A stretch of DNA of 64,000 bases from Aquificaceae bacterium (lineage in GTDB: Bacteria > Aquificota > Aquificia > Aquificales > Aquificaceae): assembly GCA_037481935.1 (NCBI GenBank), contig JBBFKQ010000001.1:204741-268740 (forward strand), in the 5' to 3' direction. The position numbers and the translations under genes were made by a program. The notes under the pieces were generated by a model that was not told the origin of the DNA, made no database searches, and saw nothing but the letters and a program-made list of their open reading frames with translations. This document shows, in pieces, positions 16,804 through 24,973 of the stretch; positions within the stretch are counted from its first letter, which is position 1, and the number at the start of each line of letters is the position of its first letter.

Positions 16804-17933
16804 CTCAGCACCTCCCTGTAGAATCCCATAGCCTTGCGTATGTTGGAAGGCTTACCCAGCAGGAGCAGAGTATCACCTCCCTCTATCTGAGTATCCCCAG
16901 AAACTGTAAGGTCAAGGCTTCCGTCAGACCTCCTTATACCTATGACTGTGACGCCATAGACCCTCCTGAGGTCTATTTCCTTCAGCTTTTTACCTACAAG
17001 AGGACTGTTCTCCTGAACTGCAAGCTCCACTATCTCAAGCTCTGCCTCCTCACCGTAGGCAATCCTGTCAAAGAGGTCGGAAACGTATCCTCCCGCCTCA
17101 TGGAGCATGTAGGAGAATATCCTGTTTGCTATAAGCTTGTCAGGAACTATTACCTTATTGGCGCCGAGCTCCTCCAGTTTTTGTGCAGTGCCATCTGTGG
17201 GTGCTGTGGAGTATATAAGGAGCCTCTCTCTGTCTGGCACGAGAAGTCTTGCTGTGGCAATAACCGCTATGTTCTTGGCTTCGTCCTCCATGTTGGCTAT
17301 CAGATACCTTGCCCTTTCTATTCCTGCAGAATTGAGGGCAGTCTTTTTAAAGGGTTCCTCTGTTATGAAATACTTAATGTTATGAAGCTGCATATACTTT
17401 AGAGCTTCTTCCCTCGCGTCTATGACTACAAATTCAACCTTTCTCTTGCGCAGTGCCTCCACAAGCCACGCAGAGGTCTTATTGTATCCACATATGATGG
17501 CATGCTCTCTGAGCTTTTCAATGTCTGCAAGCATCCTTATGTATTTTATTAGGTTGAGCACATCACCCACAAGGAAAAGCCTTATGATTACCGTCACCGA
17601 CGTGGTAAAAACACCTATACCCATAAGGGCGAGGAAGGTTGTAAAAATCCTGCCAAGGGGTGTGTCAGTGCCTTTGGCTATTTCACCAAAGCCTATTGTT
17701 CCTATGGTTATAACTGTCATGTATATGGAGTCTATAAAGTTTCCACCTGAAAGTATCATGTAGCCTAAGGTTCCCACACTCAGGGAAAAGTGAAGCAGCA
17801 GGAGTGGTATTCTGAGCTCCCTGAGGGACTCAATCAGTCTGCTCTGATAGATATCTATAAGCAACTTCTCTCTCTTCTTCTTTGCTCTGAGCTTTCTCTT
17901 TATGTGCAATATTTTCCTTGACAGCTTTGGCAT
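16800..17933 (-). CDS. potassium channel with RCK (TrkA-N and TrkA-C) regulatory domains
   Basis: 377 residues. A basic N-terminus, two membrane helices (about 43-62 and 95-118) around a pore loop with the selectivity filter TIGFGE (canonical TVGYGD), then a cytosolic Rossmann RCK domain (HAIICGYNKTSAWLVEAL, DAREEALKYMQ) and a TrkA-C domain (about 300-377). It should be a ligand-gated K+ channel like MthK. The changed filter (Phe for Tyr, Glu for Asp) is tolerated in some K+ channels. Coupled to the DUF6394-like gene. Its first codons carry the tmRNA promoter on the other strand. Confidence 0.9.
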   Translation of the reverse strand: MPKLSRKILHIKRKLRAKKKREKLLIDIYQSRLIESLRELRIPLLLLHFSLSVGTLGYMILSGGNFIDSIYMTVITIGTIGFGEIAKGTDTPLGRIFTTFLALMGIGVFTTSVTVIIRLFLVGDVLNLIKYIRMLADIEKLREHAIICGYNKTSAWLVEALRKRKVEFVVIDAREEALKYMQLHNIKYFITEEPFKKTALNSAGIERARYLIANMEDEAKNIAVIATARLLVPDRERLLIYSTAPTDGTAQKLEELGANKVIVPDKLIANRIFSYMLHEAGGYVSDLFDRIAYGEEAELEIVELAVQENSPLVGKKLKEIDLRRVYGVTVIGIRRSDGSLDLTVSGDTQIEGGDTLLLLGKPSNIRKAMGFYREVLR

Positions 17934-17946
17934 ATGCAGTTATATT
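17918..17946 (+). promoter_or_regulatory. promoter of tmRNA
   Basis: -35 TTGACA (17918-17923), 17-base spacer, -10 TATATT (17941-17946), and 17 bases to the tmRNA 5' end. The -35 lies inside the first codons of the divergent K+ channel gene. Confidence 0.8.
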
Positions 17947-17963
17947 TTATTAGAGTTCCCTTA

Positions 17964-18308
17964 GGGGGCGAATGGGTTCGACGGGAACTGTAGGACAGGG
18001 TTGCAGGCAGGGTGGCAACCTCAACAGCCAAACCAAACACTTCCCGAAAGGGAACTTGCACTCGCTGCCTAACTGAGGCAGTGGCCCTCCCATAGCTTGA
18101 CCCCTGGGCAATGGGAAGGGCTCAGAGACAGGGGCGTAGGCTCGGGATGGTGCAGGGCTTACCCCGGGCTGAAATCAAGACCCTGCTCGCCCAATGGGAG
18201 TCTGCCAGTGGACGCCCATGGGTCAGAGGCAAAACACTGGATAAGCCTGTAGAGGCTCTGGTTTCTGAAGGTTCTCGGACGCGGGTTCGATTCCCGCCGC
18301 CTCCACCA
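17964..18308 (+). ncRNA. ssrA: tmRNA (transfer-messenger RNA)
   Basis: 345 nt. The tRNA-like ends are clear: 5' GGGGGCG (17964-17970) pairs with CGCCTCC, the 3' end has GGTTCGATTCCCGCC and an encoded CCA. The tag frame ends in CTT CCC GAA AGG GAA CTT GCA CTC GCT GCC TAA (18040-18072), giving LPERELALAA. The alignment with Aquifex tmRNA (tag APEAELALAA) places the resume codon at CTT, unusual because nearly all tags begin with Ala or another small residue. It rescues stalled ribosomes with SmpB, which is not in the window. The 5' half of the mRNA-like part is GC-rich, as expected for a thermophile. Confidence 0.95.
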
Positions 18309-18312
18309 AAAA

Positions 18313-18639
18313 CTAACTTGCCTTTGCCCCTTCTCTCACATCCCTGTCGGGAACTATAAGAGATAGCCTTTCACCGTCGGACAGAGCAAGCACCATTCCT
18401 TGAGACTCCACACCAAAAATCTTACGGGGTTTGAGATTGGCCAGCATGAGGATTTTCTTGCCTACAAGCTCCTCCGGGCTGTAATGCTTTGCTATGCCCG
18501 CCATAAGTGTTCTCTCTTCATCTCCGAGGGAAACCCGAAGTCTCAAGAGCTTTTCTGAGCCTTCTACCTTTTCTGCGGAAAGCACCCTTGCAAGCCTTAT
18601 GTCCAGTTTAAGAAAGTCCTCTATACTCACAAGTTCCAT
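18313..18639 (-). CDS. tRNA-binding protein, Trbp111/MetG C-terminal type
   Basis: 108 residues, one EMAP-II/OB-fold domain: begins SIEDFLKLDIRLARVLSAEKVEGSEKLL-like, then VGKKILMLANLKPRKIFGVESQGM. It is the free-standing dimer (Trbp111) first found in Aquifex, which binds the outside corner of tRNA and acts in trans to tRNA synthetases. Convergent with the tmRNA, 4 bases apart. Two bases upstream lies the end of the PIWI-like gene on the same strand, so it may be in the same transcript by proximity only. Confidence 0.85.
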   Translation of the reverse strand: MELVSIEDFLKLDIRLARVLSAEKVEGSEKLLRLRVSLGDEERTLMAGIAKHYSPEELVGKKILMLANLKPRKIFGVESQGMVLALSDGERLSLIVPDRDVREGAKAS

Positions 18640-18641
18640 GC

Positions 18642-20957
18642 CTATACAATTTTATCATCTCCGGGCAGGTGTTTTATAAACTCAAGCATTTCATACAGCA
18701 ATGGGCTCAGAGCAAAGGTGTATATCCTTCGGCTGTGTAGATGGTCTTCTCTGTCTATTCTCAGGTATGTGTTTCTCTCCTTTGACCAGAGGTTCAGCTT
18801 TGCGTAGGCCACATGGGCTGCCTCACTTTCAAACATGGAAAGGGCTATCAGAGTGAAGAGGAAGAGGTTTTTACGCTCCGAGTATACTTCTTCCCTGTCC
18901 CAGCCTATCTTTTCTGTAAAGAAGAGCTGGAAGGCAGGGTGGTAAAAGTCCTCTTCTCTCTGAGGTCTTGAAGGCTTTATGCCTATTACAGCTGCGTCCT
19001 CTTCCATGTGAATTCCGAGCCCCTCTATCAGTTTTCTGAATTGCTGTGTGTATATTACAAGACATCCCTCCTCTTCCTTCTTTGACAGATAGGCGGTTTT
19101 GAGCTCCTTGTATCTCAGGCTGAGCAGTTTTCCCTGATAGTCTGCGTGGCTGGCAAGCCTGTCGTATAGCCCTTTCAGATAGGAGTCCTTCAGAGAGCTT
19201 ATAAAGCAAAACCTCACCTCTTTTTCCTCAAGCCCTTCTCTGACAAACCTCTCCAGCTCCTGAGCATCCTCGTTGTATCCACCTCCCATAAGGAGAAACT
19301 TGTTTTCTACCTCCACCGTGGCCGATTTGCCCTCCACCCGCACCCTGTAAACTTCATAGAGACCGTGCCTGATACCAGATTCCTTCTCTCCCTGTGCGTA
19401 GAAAAAGGCAGAAGAAGGCTTTTCCAGCACTGCGTATATGGTTACTCTCTCCGGAAGGCTAAAGCCGTCAAAGTCAAACTTCAGCACTTTAGCATCCTTA
19501 TACAGGCTTATGAGCAGGTTTTTCTTGGCTGTTTCTTTCTGGTTATTATTGCGCAGTTTGTTCAGGGTCCTTCTTGTTACGGTCTGAACCGGGAGCCCGA
19601 AGTAGTCGTATAAAAAGCTGACTGCGTTCCAGAATTCATACATCTCTCCCTCTTCCAGCTCTGTGTTCAGCAGTATCAGCACTCCCCTGAAGCTCTCGTG
19701 GTCTTTCTCTATCTGTCTCTGAAGGCTGATAAGCCTTGCACAGAAGTGGAGAAGAGAGTAGAGCAGTTTTGTTGATTCTATATGTCTCAGGGGTCTGCCC
19801 TTCTGGGCTGTGCCCTTTATCAGGGAAATAAAGTCTTGACCGCCAAAGAGCCTCTCAAGGGAATACTTGCCCACTATACTCACACTCACCCCCTGAGCAA
19901 AACTGAAGGTCTTCAGCTCCCTTTCCAGAAGGTCTATGTCCTCCTGACTTATCTCCGCCTCGTGGAAAAGATACAGTTCTATATTCTTATTCGGGACGAG
20001 ATACTCACCAAAACTCACCCATACCTTTGATGGGGTATCTTCCTTTATGAGCACCTGTGCAGACAGCTTACTGCTCTCACCCATCAGTGCCTTCTTGAGA
20101 AAGAGTTTCCAGTCCTGCTGAAGGGCTTTGAGGGTATCGGGACTGAGTGCCCTCTCCAGCAAGCTCTTAGTATCCTCAAGGCTTTTGCCCAGATCCTGCA
20201 TGTATTCAGAGAGGTCTTCGTAGAGCTTTTCATCCTTGAGTTTCTCTTCTATTTCCTGCCAAAGCCCAAGGCGGGTTTCCTCTCTTCTTTCAAAAAGGCT
20301 CGCCCTTGATACTATCTTGGAATTTCCAAGGTGGTCAAAGTAGAGGGGCAGAAGGTAGAAAAAGAGCCTTCTAAAAGAATACACGTCCCAGGGTTGTAGG
20401 TAGAACCCTTCTATCTGGCCTATGGTATCCATCACCTCCTGAAGGTATTGCCTTACAATATCTGAACCGCTGAGCTCCAGCCACACCTGCAAAAGGTCTT
20501 TTCTCATCTGCCATTCTACTTCTCTGCTGAGCTCCACATCCTCATAACCCCTTATCCTCATAAAGACCACCCCACTCTTTCTATCAAGGTCTGAAGGATT
20601 GCCAACCCTGAGGTCTTCCACCAGAAACCTCCTGCCCTCGCTGTGCCTGTAAAAGCTCTTTCTGTCTTTCCCATACTTTACGAGCCTGAAGGGCTTTCTC
20701 CAGCGGTTTACCACCGACCTGCTGTAGATGGCTCTGCCGGGCACTCTGTAGTCCGCCTTTTCAAGGGCGGAGTTGAAGCCATCATAGTTAACCTTTCTGT
20801 TTATCAGTCCGTGCATGAGGTTTGCAAGGTTTTGAAGATAGGGCTCGTGGCGGTTGTAAAAAAGCCCTGCACAGATAAAGCTCTCACCCCCAACGGGCTC
20901 TGCCTTTGCAAAGCGGTCAAACCTCTCTTCCCACCCTCTGGCTATAAACTCCTGCAT
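18642..20957 (-). CDS. Argonaute/PIWI-like protein, predicted catalytically inactive
   Basis: 771 residues from the ATG at 20957, which has a strong GGAGGGG ribosome site; longer frames upstream only read into the helicase gene. No database match is claimed. The C-terminal half follows the MID-PIWI plan: GVLILLNTELEEG (425-437), GLPVQTVTRRTLNK (454-467), KNLLISLYKDAKVLKF (479-494), then a strand VTIYAVLEKP (505-514) and YEVYRVRVEGKSATVE. Q458, N480 and K487 sit where Argonautes bind the 5' end of the guide. The first PIWI catalytic Asp, expected in the strand at 505-511, is missing (IYAVLE), so slicing is unlikely. The first 400 residues show no recognised domain. It overlaps the nuclease-helicase gene by 41 bases. 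A PIWI-RE family member or an inactive long Argonaute are the main options. Confidence 0.5.
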   Translation of the reverse strand: MQEFIARGWEERFDRFAKAEPVGGESFICAGLFYNRHEPYLQNLANLMHGLINRKVNYDGFNSALEKADYRVPGRAIYSRSVVNRWRKPFRLVKYGKDRKSFYRHSEGRRFLVEDLRVGNPSDLDRKSGVVFMRIRGYEDVELSREVEWQMRKDLLQVWLELSGSDIVRQYLQEVMDTIGQIEGFYLQPWDVYSFRRLFFYLLPLYFDHLGNSKIVSRASLFERREETRLGLWQEIEEKLKDEKLYEDLSEYMQDLGKSLEDTKSLLERALSPDTLKALQQDWKLFLKKALMGESSKLSAQVLIKEDTPSKVWVSFGEYLVPNKNIELYLFHEAEISQEDIDLLERELKTFSFAQGVSVSIVGKYSLERLFGGQDFISLIKGTAQKGRPLRHIESTKLLYSLLHFCARLISLQRQIEKDHESFRGVLILLNTELEEGEMYEFWNAVSFLYDYFGLPVQTVTRRTLNKLRNNNQKETAKKNLLISLYKDAKVLKFDFDGFSLPERVTIYAVLEKPSSAFFYAQGEKESGIRHGLYEVYRVRVEGKSATVEVENKFLLMGGGYNEDAQELERFVREGLEEKEVRFCFISSLKDSYLKGLYDRLASHADYQGKLLSLRYKELKTAYLSKKEEEGCLVIYTQQFRKLIEGLGIHMEEDAAVIGIKPSRPQREEDFYHPAFQLFFTEKIGWDREEVYSERKNLFLFTLIALSMFESEAAHVAYAKLNLWSKERNTYLRIDREDHLHSRRIYTFALSPLLYEMLEFIKHLPGDDKIV

Positions 20958-23900
20958 CTTTCCCCTCCAGAAGTTTATGCAAAAATTCCACCGGAAACCT
21001 TGCAAACCTCCCAGTGAGGACCTCCACGTAGGGGTAGTCCTCTCCGAGGGGTATGACTGCGTATTCATCTGGTGAGCTGTCGCTCACAAGACATCGGGTC
21101 TTCAGGTCAAGCCCACCCCCCAGCACAAGGGCACCACCCCTCCCAACCCTTTTGCCTACCCTGAAGCTCAGAGCGCTTTCCACTCCCCTTTTCAGCACGT
21201 GTCTTACAAAGACTAGGGCGTAAACTGGCAGAAGAAAAGTGGTGGCGTATTTTCTGAGACTGTCTGTGTTCTCCACAAAGTCTCTGACCCTTTCTGACTT
21301 CTCCTCGTCATGCCCCCTGAGAATGCCCTCAATTTCTTTTAGCATAGCCAGAAGAGCTCTTCTCTTTTCGTTGTCAAACTTTACGCTGACCTGCCCCTCC
21401 ACAAGCAGGTAAGGATGGTAGTATCGGTATCTGCCACTTTCTGGGTCTTCTGGCACATCGTTGGTGGAAAAGTAAACCGCAGAGGACAGAAGGTGCATAA
21501 AGTTAAGAATTTTCCACGCTCCCTCTGGGTTCCTTTTGTTCTCCATCAGGTATACATCCTCAAGGAAGGTTTTTATGCTTTCCAGCTCGGAAACCCTGTT
21601 TGCCCTGTAGTGGCTTCTGTGCTGGGCTGGCACGGGTATAAGCACCTCTCCCTCCGGTGCCTTTACAAACTGCTCCACTATCTTGCCCACCACCTGGTCA
21701 AGGATGAGCCGCTGGTTTATCTGCTCTCTTCTGTAAATTAGCTGGATGAGCTCTCTGTCCCTGAAGTCCACAAGTGACTCTATGTGGTCAATTACATAAT
21801 CCTTTTCCTTGGGTATAACATACAGTAGGTGCAGGTGCTTGGGTCTTTTTTCTGTTTCCTCATCACCCCTTGCCCTTGATATTGCCTGAAGTATCTCCAC
21901 AAGGTTCTGCTCTATGCCCCAGTCTGTCACCAGTATGTATATGTGGTTTACGGGCTTGTGGGGTCTGCTAAAGTCCAATCCTCTTGAAACGGAGGAAGTG
22001 CCCAGTATAACGTCCTGAGAGCCCTCATTTATGTCCCTTGGGCTCTTTTTTGAGCTGGCTGTGGCGATGAGGGTGGTGAGCCCCTCCTTTTCAAGGTGGT
22101 GCGACAGCTCCACTATCTGTCCTTTGTCCTGCAAAAACAGAAAGCCCGTGCTGTTTCTGTCAAGGGTTGCCTTCAGGTATTTCACCACCTGCTTTATAAG
22201 CTCCTCCTCCTTCTCTACCCAGAGGAAGAACCTCCTGTGCAGTATGAGCTCCCCTGCCGGATAGCCATGCTTTGCGTGTATCTCCAGAGGAATGCCGTTT
22301 ATATCCAGATAGAGGCTTTCCTCAAAAGGAGATAGCACAATGGAATCTGGAATGACCTCGTGCTCTCTGAACTCCTCCAGCAGTCTTTTCAAAAGGTGCG
22401 GGGAGTAACCGTTGGCATCAAAAAGGTAAAGGTTTGCCCTTCCGCCCGCCCTATTTACCTTCTGCAAGAACTCAAGCATCCCACTTATGGCATACAGGCC
22501 GTTTCTGTAGCCAAAGAACTCATCAAGTATCACGTGTATGTGCCATCTTTTCAGAAAGACGGGGTTGAGGATCTTGGGGTCAATAAGATGCCTGATGGTT
22601 TCCCCCGTATCCGTGTCCGTGTTTGCCTGCTGGGTAACAAAGGCCCATATCTGGTTGTAAAGACCTTTTTGTCTGTATTCTGCTATCTTCTCCACCGTCC
22701 TTTTTATTATGCCCTCGCTTGATTGCGTGTCTTCAAAGCTGTCGCCTGAGTGTCTGAGGAGTTTTTGTCCGCTGGGCTTTCTCCTCTCCCTTATGATTCC
22801 AATATCCTCTCTGCCAGAGGCTTTTACCTTTTCCATTTCCTTGTCTATGAGTCTGAGCCTGCTTGCCATGTATATGACAAGGTGCTTGCCCTCCGCCCTG
22901 AGGAGATAGTCTCTTATGGTGGAGGTCTTTCCACTGCCAGCAGAGTGAAGCAGGCATATGGCTTTGCAGGGCTCCTCCCTCCTGATAAACTCCGGGAGCT
23001 TCTGCCCTACATCCTGCCTGCAGAGGTTTATGGAGTCTGGCTTTATTGACCTTACCCACCTCTGTCTTGCCTCAACTTCTCGCTCCAGCTCCTCTATTTG
23101 AAGCCTCAGCTTCTTCAGAACCCTTTCCCTCTTTCCGACCACCTTCTCAAAGCTGTCATCCAGCATGTCATACGGGCATTCTTTATCCTTGAGGCTTCTG
23201 TATATTTCTCTTACACTGTCTCTGAAAGGCTCAAGTTCATATGCAGTCTCCTTTTCTACATAAAACCTCACTCTGAGAGGCTCAGAGGCCGGATATATGA
23301 GCTCAAGCACCACCTCCCTGAGGTTCTGTGGCTTTTTCTCTATCAGGTAATCGGTCGCATAACACAGAAGCTGGGCAAAGCCCTTTACTTCCACAAACAC
23401 ACATCTTAGCTCCTCAAGAGCCCTCCTCTGCTCGGTAAAGGCCCTCAAAAACTCCACAAAGTTCAGCTCGCCTACCGACAGGTTTACGGGCACTCCGTAG
23501 TTTATAACCGGTATGCGTGGCAACTGATTTTCATCCTTTGACCTGCCTGTTTCAAAGACCCTCTTTATCCAGAATACAAAACCTGCCAGCTTGAAGTCCA
23601 CTACATAGAAGGTTTTTTCTTTTATAAAGAGCAGGTCTGCATTCTGCCAGACTATATCTCCCGATTCCTCCCCCATGTGATACTTCTCCAGCAGGGCTCC
23701 CTCCTTATCCATGCCGTAGAGCCTGCCGGCATAGTATCCATGCAGATACGCAAGCTTTGCGTATTTTTCCTCTGCCACGTGCTCGTCTATGTATGTTCCC
23801 AGCCTCTCCCACTCCTGAAGGGGCTTTTCAAGCTCAGAAACCAGCTCCTCCCTGAGGGATTCTCTGAGTTTCTCAAAGAGGCTCTTCCTGAACCCCTCAG

Positions 23901-23985
23901 CCCGCTCTGGGGCTATCTTCTGTAGAAGCCCCAGCTTGAAAGCTCCCTCAAAAACAAAACCTAAACCGCTTAAAAACTCCCTCAT
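20917..23985 (-). CDS. RecB-like nuclease fused to superfamily 2-type helicase
   Basis: 1022 residues. N-terminal PD-(D/E)XK nuclease of the RecB kind: Asp117 in NADLLF, Asp130-x-Lys132 in VVDFKL, and a later Q205-x3-Y209 motif (AQLLCYA). After a coiled-coil segment (about 280-312) comes a helicase: Walker A HSAGSGKTST (347-356), motif II LDEF (487-490), motif V LGTSSVSRGLDF (661-672) and motif VI LQAISRARG (699-707). The C-terminal 300 residues are unassigned. An ATP-driven nuclease on DNA is the obvious reading. It stands between moeB (43 bases upstream) and the PIWI-like gene (41-base overlap), the arrangement expected for a partner of a defence PIWI protein. GGAG directly abuts the ATG, an unusual spacing. 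Confidence 0.75.
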   Translation of the reverse strand: MREFLSGLGFVFEGAFKLGLLQKIAPERAEGFRKSLFEKLRESLREELVSELEKPLQEWERLGTYIDEHVAEEKYAKLAYLHGYYAGRLYGMDKEGALLEKYHMGEESGDIVWQNADLLFIKEKTFYVVDFKLAGFVFWIKRVFETGRSKDENQLPRIPVINYGVPVNLSVGELNFVEFLRAFTEQRRALEELRCVFVEVKGFAQLLCYATDYLIEKKPQNLREVVLELIYPASEPLRVRFYVEKETAYELEPFRDSVREIYRSLKDKECPYDMLDDSFEKVVGKRERVLKKLRLQIEELEREVEARQRWVRSIKPDSINLCRQDVGQKLPEFIRREEPCKAICLLHSAGSGKTSTIRDYLLRAEGKHLVIYMASRLRLIDKEMEKVKASGREDIGIIRERRKPSGQKLLRHSGDSFEDTQSSEGIIKRTVEKIAEYRQKGLYNQIWAFVTQQANTDTDTGETIRHLIDPKILNPVFLKRWHIHVILDEFFGYRNGLYAISGMLEFLQKVNRAGGRANLYLFDANGYSPHLLKRLLEEFREHEVIPDSIVLSPFEESLYLDINGIPLEIHAKHGYPAGELILHRRFFLWVEKEEELIKQVVKYLKATLDRNSTGFLFLQDKGQIVELSHHLEKEGLTTLIATASSKKSPRDINEGSQDVILGTSSVSRGLDFSRPHKPVNHIYILVTDWGIEQNLVEILQAISRARGDEETEKRPKHLHLLYVIPKEKDYVIDHIESLVDFRDRELIQLIYRREQINQRLILDQVVGKIVEQFVKAPEGEVLIPVPAQHRSHYRANRVSELESIKTFLEDVYLMENKRNPEGAWKILNFMHLLSSAVYFSTNDVPEDPESGRYRYYHPYLLVEGQVSVKFDNEKRRALLAMLKEIEGILRGHDEEKSERVRDFVENTDSLRKYATTFLLPVYALVFVRHVLKRGVESALSFRVGKRVGRGGALVLGGGLDLKTRCLVSDSSPDEYAVIPLGEDYPYVEVLTGRFARFPVEFLHKLLEGKDAGVYSQRVGREV

Positions 23986-24028
23986 CTCCTTAAATCAGTA
24001 TAAACTCCCCTGAGGACTTAAACCTGAC

Positions 24029-24844
24029 CTAAAACCTCGCCTCGCAGACCTGCTCGTATTCTATGAGGTCGGTTATCTTTGGCTCTTTGCCACAGAGGGG
24101 ACAGTGCGGGTCCTTGCGGAGCTTTACCTTTCTGAAATCCATAGAAAGCGCATCCATTATAAGGAGCTTTCCCACCAGAGGCTCGCCAATACCCAGCAGA
24201 ACCTTTATGGCTTCAGTCGCCTGAATACAGCCCATTATGCCACCTATGGAGCCAAGAATTCCTGCCTCCTGACAGGAAGGAACAAGACCTGGGGGTGGGG
24301 GCTCTGGATAGAGGCATCTGTAGCAGGGGGAACTGTCCTTATCTCTGTAGTCAAAGACGGAAATCTGTCCCTCAAACCTCAGCATTGCCGCAGAGACAAG
24401 GGGCTTGCCAAGAAAGTAGCAGGCGTCGTTTATGAGAAACCTTGTGGGGAAGTTGTCTGTGCCATCCAGAACTATATCATAGTCCTTTATTATGTCCATT
24501 ATGTTGGACTTGTTGAGCATGGTGTTGTAGGTTATCACCTTTACATCGGGGTTTAGCTTTTCCACCGTCATGCGTGCAGACTCCACTTTTGGCACTCCAA
24601 CCCTTTCTGTGCTGTGAAGTATCTGTCTCTGGAGGTTGGAAAAGTCCACCACATCAAAGTCCACTATGCCTATGGTGCCCACACCCGCAGCAGCAAGGTA
24701 ATATATGGAAGGGGAGCCAAGTCCGCCAGCACCCACCACAAGCACCTTTGAATTCAGGAGCTTTTCCTGCCCTTTGCCACCCACTTCTGGCAGGATTATA
24801 TGCCTTGCATACCTCTTTATCTGCTCCTCTGTAAACTGAAACAT
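24029..24844 (-). CDS. moeB: MoeB/ThiF-family adenylyltransferase
   Basis: 271 residues. Activates the C-terminus of a ubiquitin-like sulfur carrier (MoaD or ThiS) by adenylation. Rossmann nucleotide loop GAGGLGSP (38-45), the conserved FDVVDFSNLQRQ, the DGTDNFPTR loop and two zinc CxxC pairs (CYRC and CPLC). No rhodanese domain is attached. A TATAAT ends 8 bases before the ATG and there is no ribosome site. It heads the moeB-helicase-PIWI strand run, but I see no functional link. Confidence 0.9.
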   Translation of the reverse strand: MFQFTEEQIKRYARHIILPEVGGKGQEKLLNSKVLVVGAGGLGSPSIYYLAAAGVGTIGIVDFDVVDFSNLQRQILHSTERVGVPKVESARMTVEKLNPDVKVITYNTMLNKSNIMDIIKDYDIVLDGTDNFPTRFLINDACYFLGKPLVSAAMLRFEGQISVFDYRDKDSSPCYRCLYPEPPPPGLVPSCQEAGILGSIGGIMGCIQATEAIKVLLGIGEPLVGKLLIMDALSMDFRKVKLRKDPHCPLCGKEPKITDLIEYEQVCEARF

Positions 24845-24973
24845 AAGAGTAAATTATAAGCCAGCTCAGTCCTCGGCAACTGTTTTGACCGTCAGAGCAC
24901 CCGCTACAACTTCAACTTTGGGCTTTTATGTGCTATATTTAAAATATGACTTTTATCATGCTGGAGGTGAAGA

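Noticed and set aside
20958-21068. Longer 808-residue start for the PIWI-like protein
   Set aside because: The extra 37 residues read antisense-like into the helicase end and have no ribosome site; the ATG at 20957 has GGAGGGG ahead of it.
18642-23985. CRISPR-associated helicase-nuclease (Cas3-like) cluster
   Set aside because: No HD nuclease, no Cas proteins and no repeat array anywhere in the window; the nuclease is of PD-(D/E)XK type.
24845-24973. Small gene in the moeB/ODP gap
   Set aside because: 129 bases with no ATG frame of meaningful length on either strand; contains only promoter-like elements.
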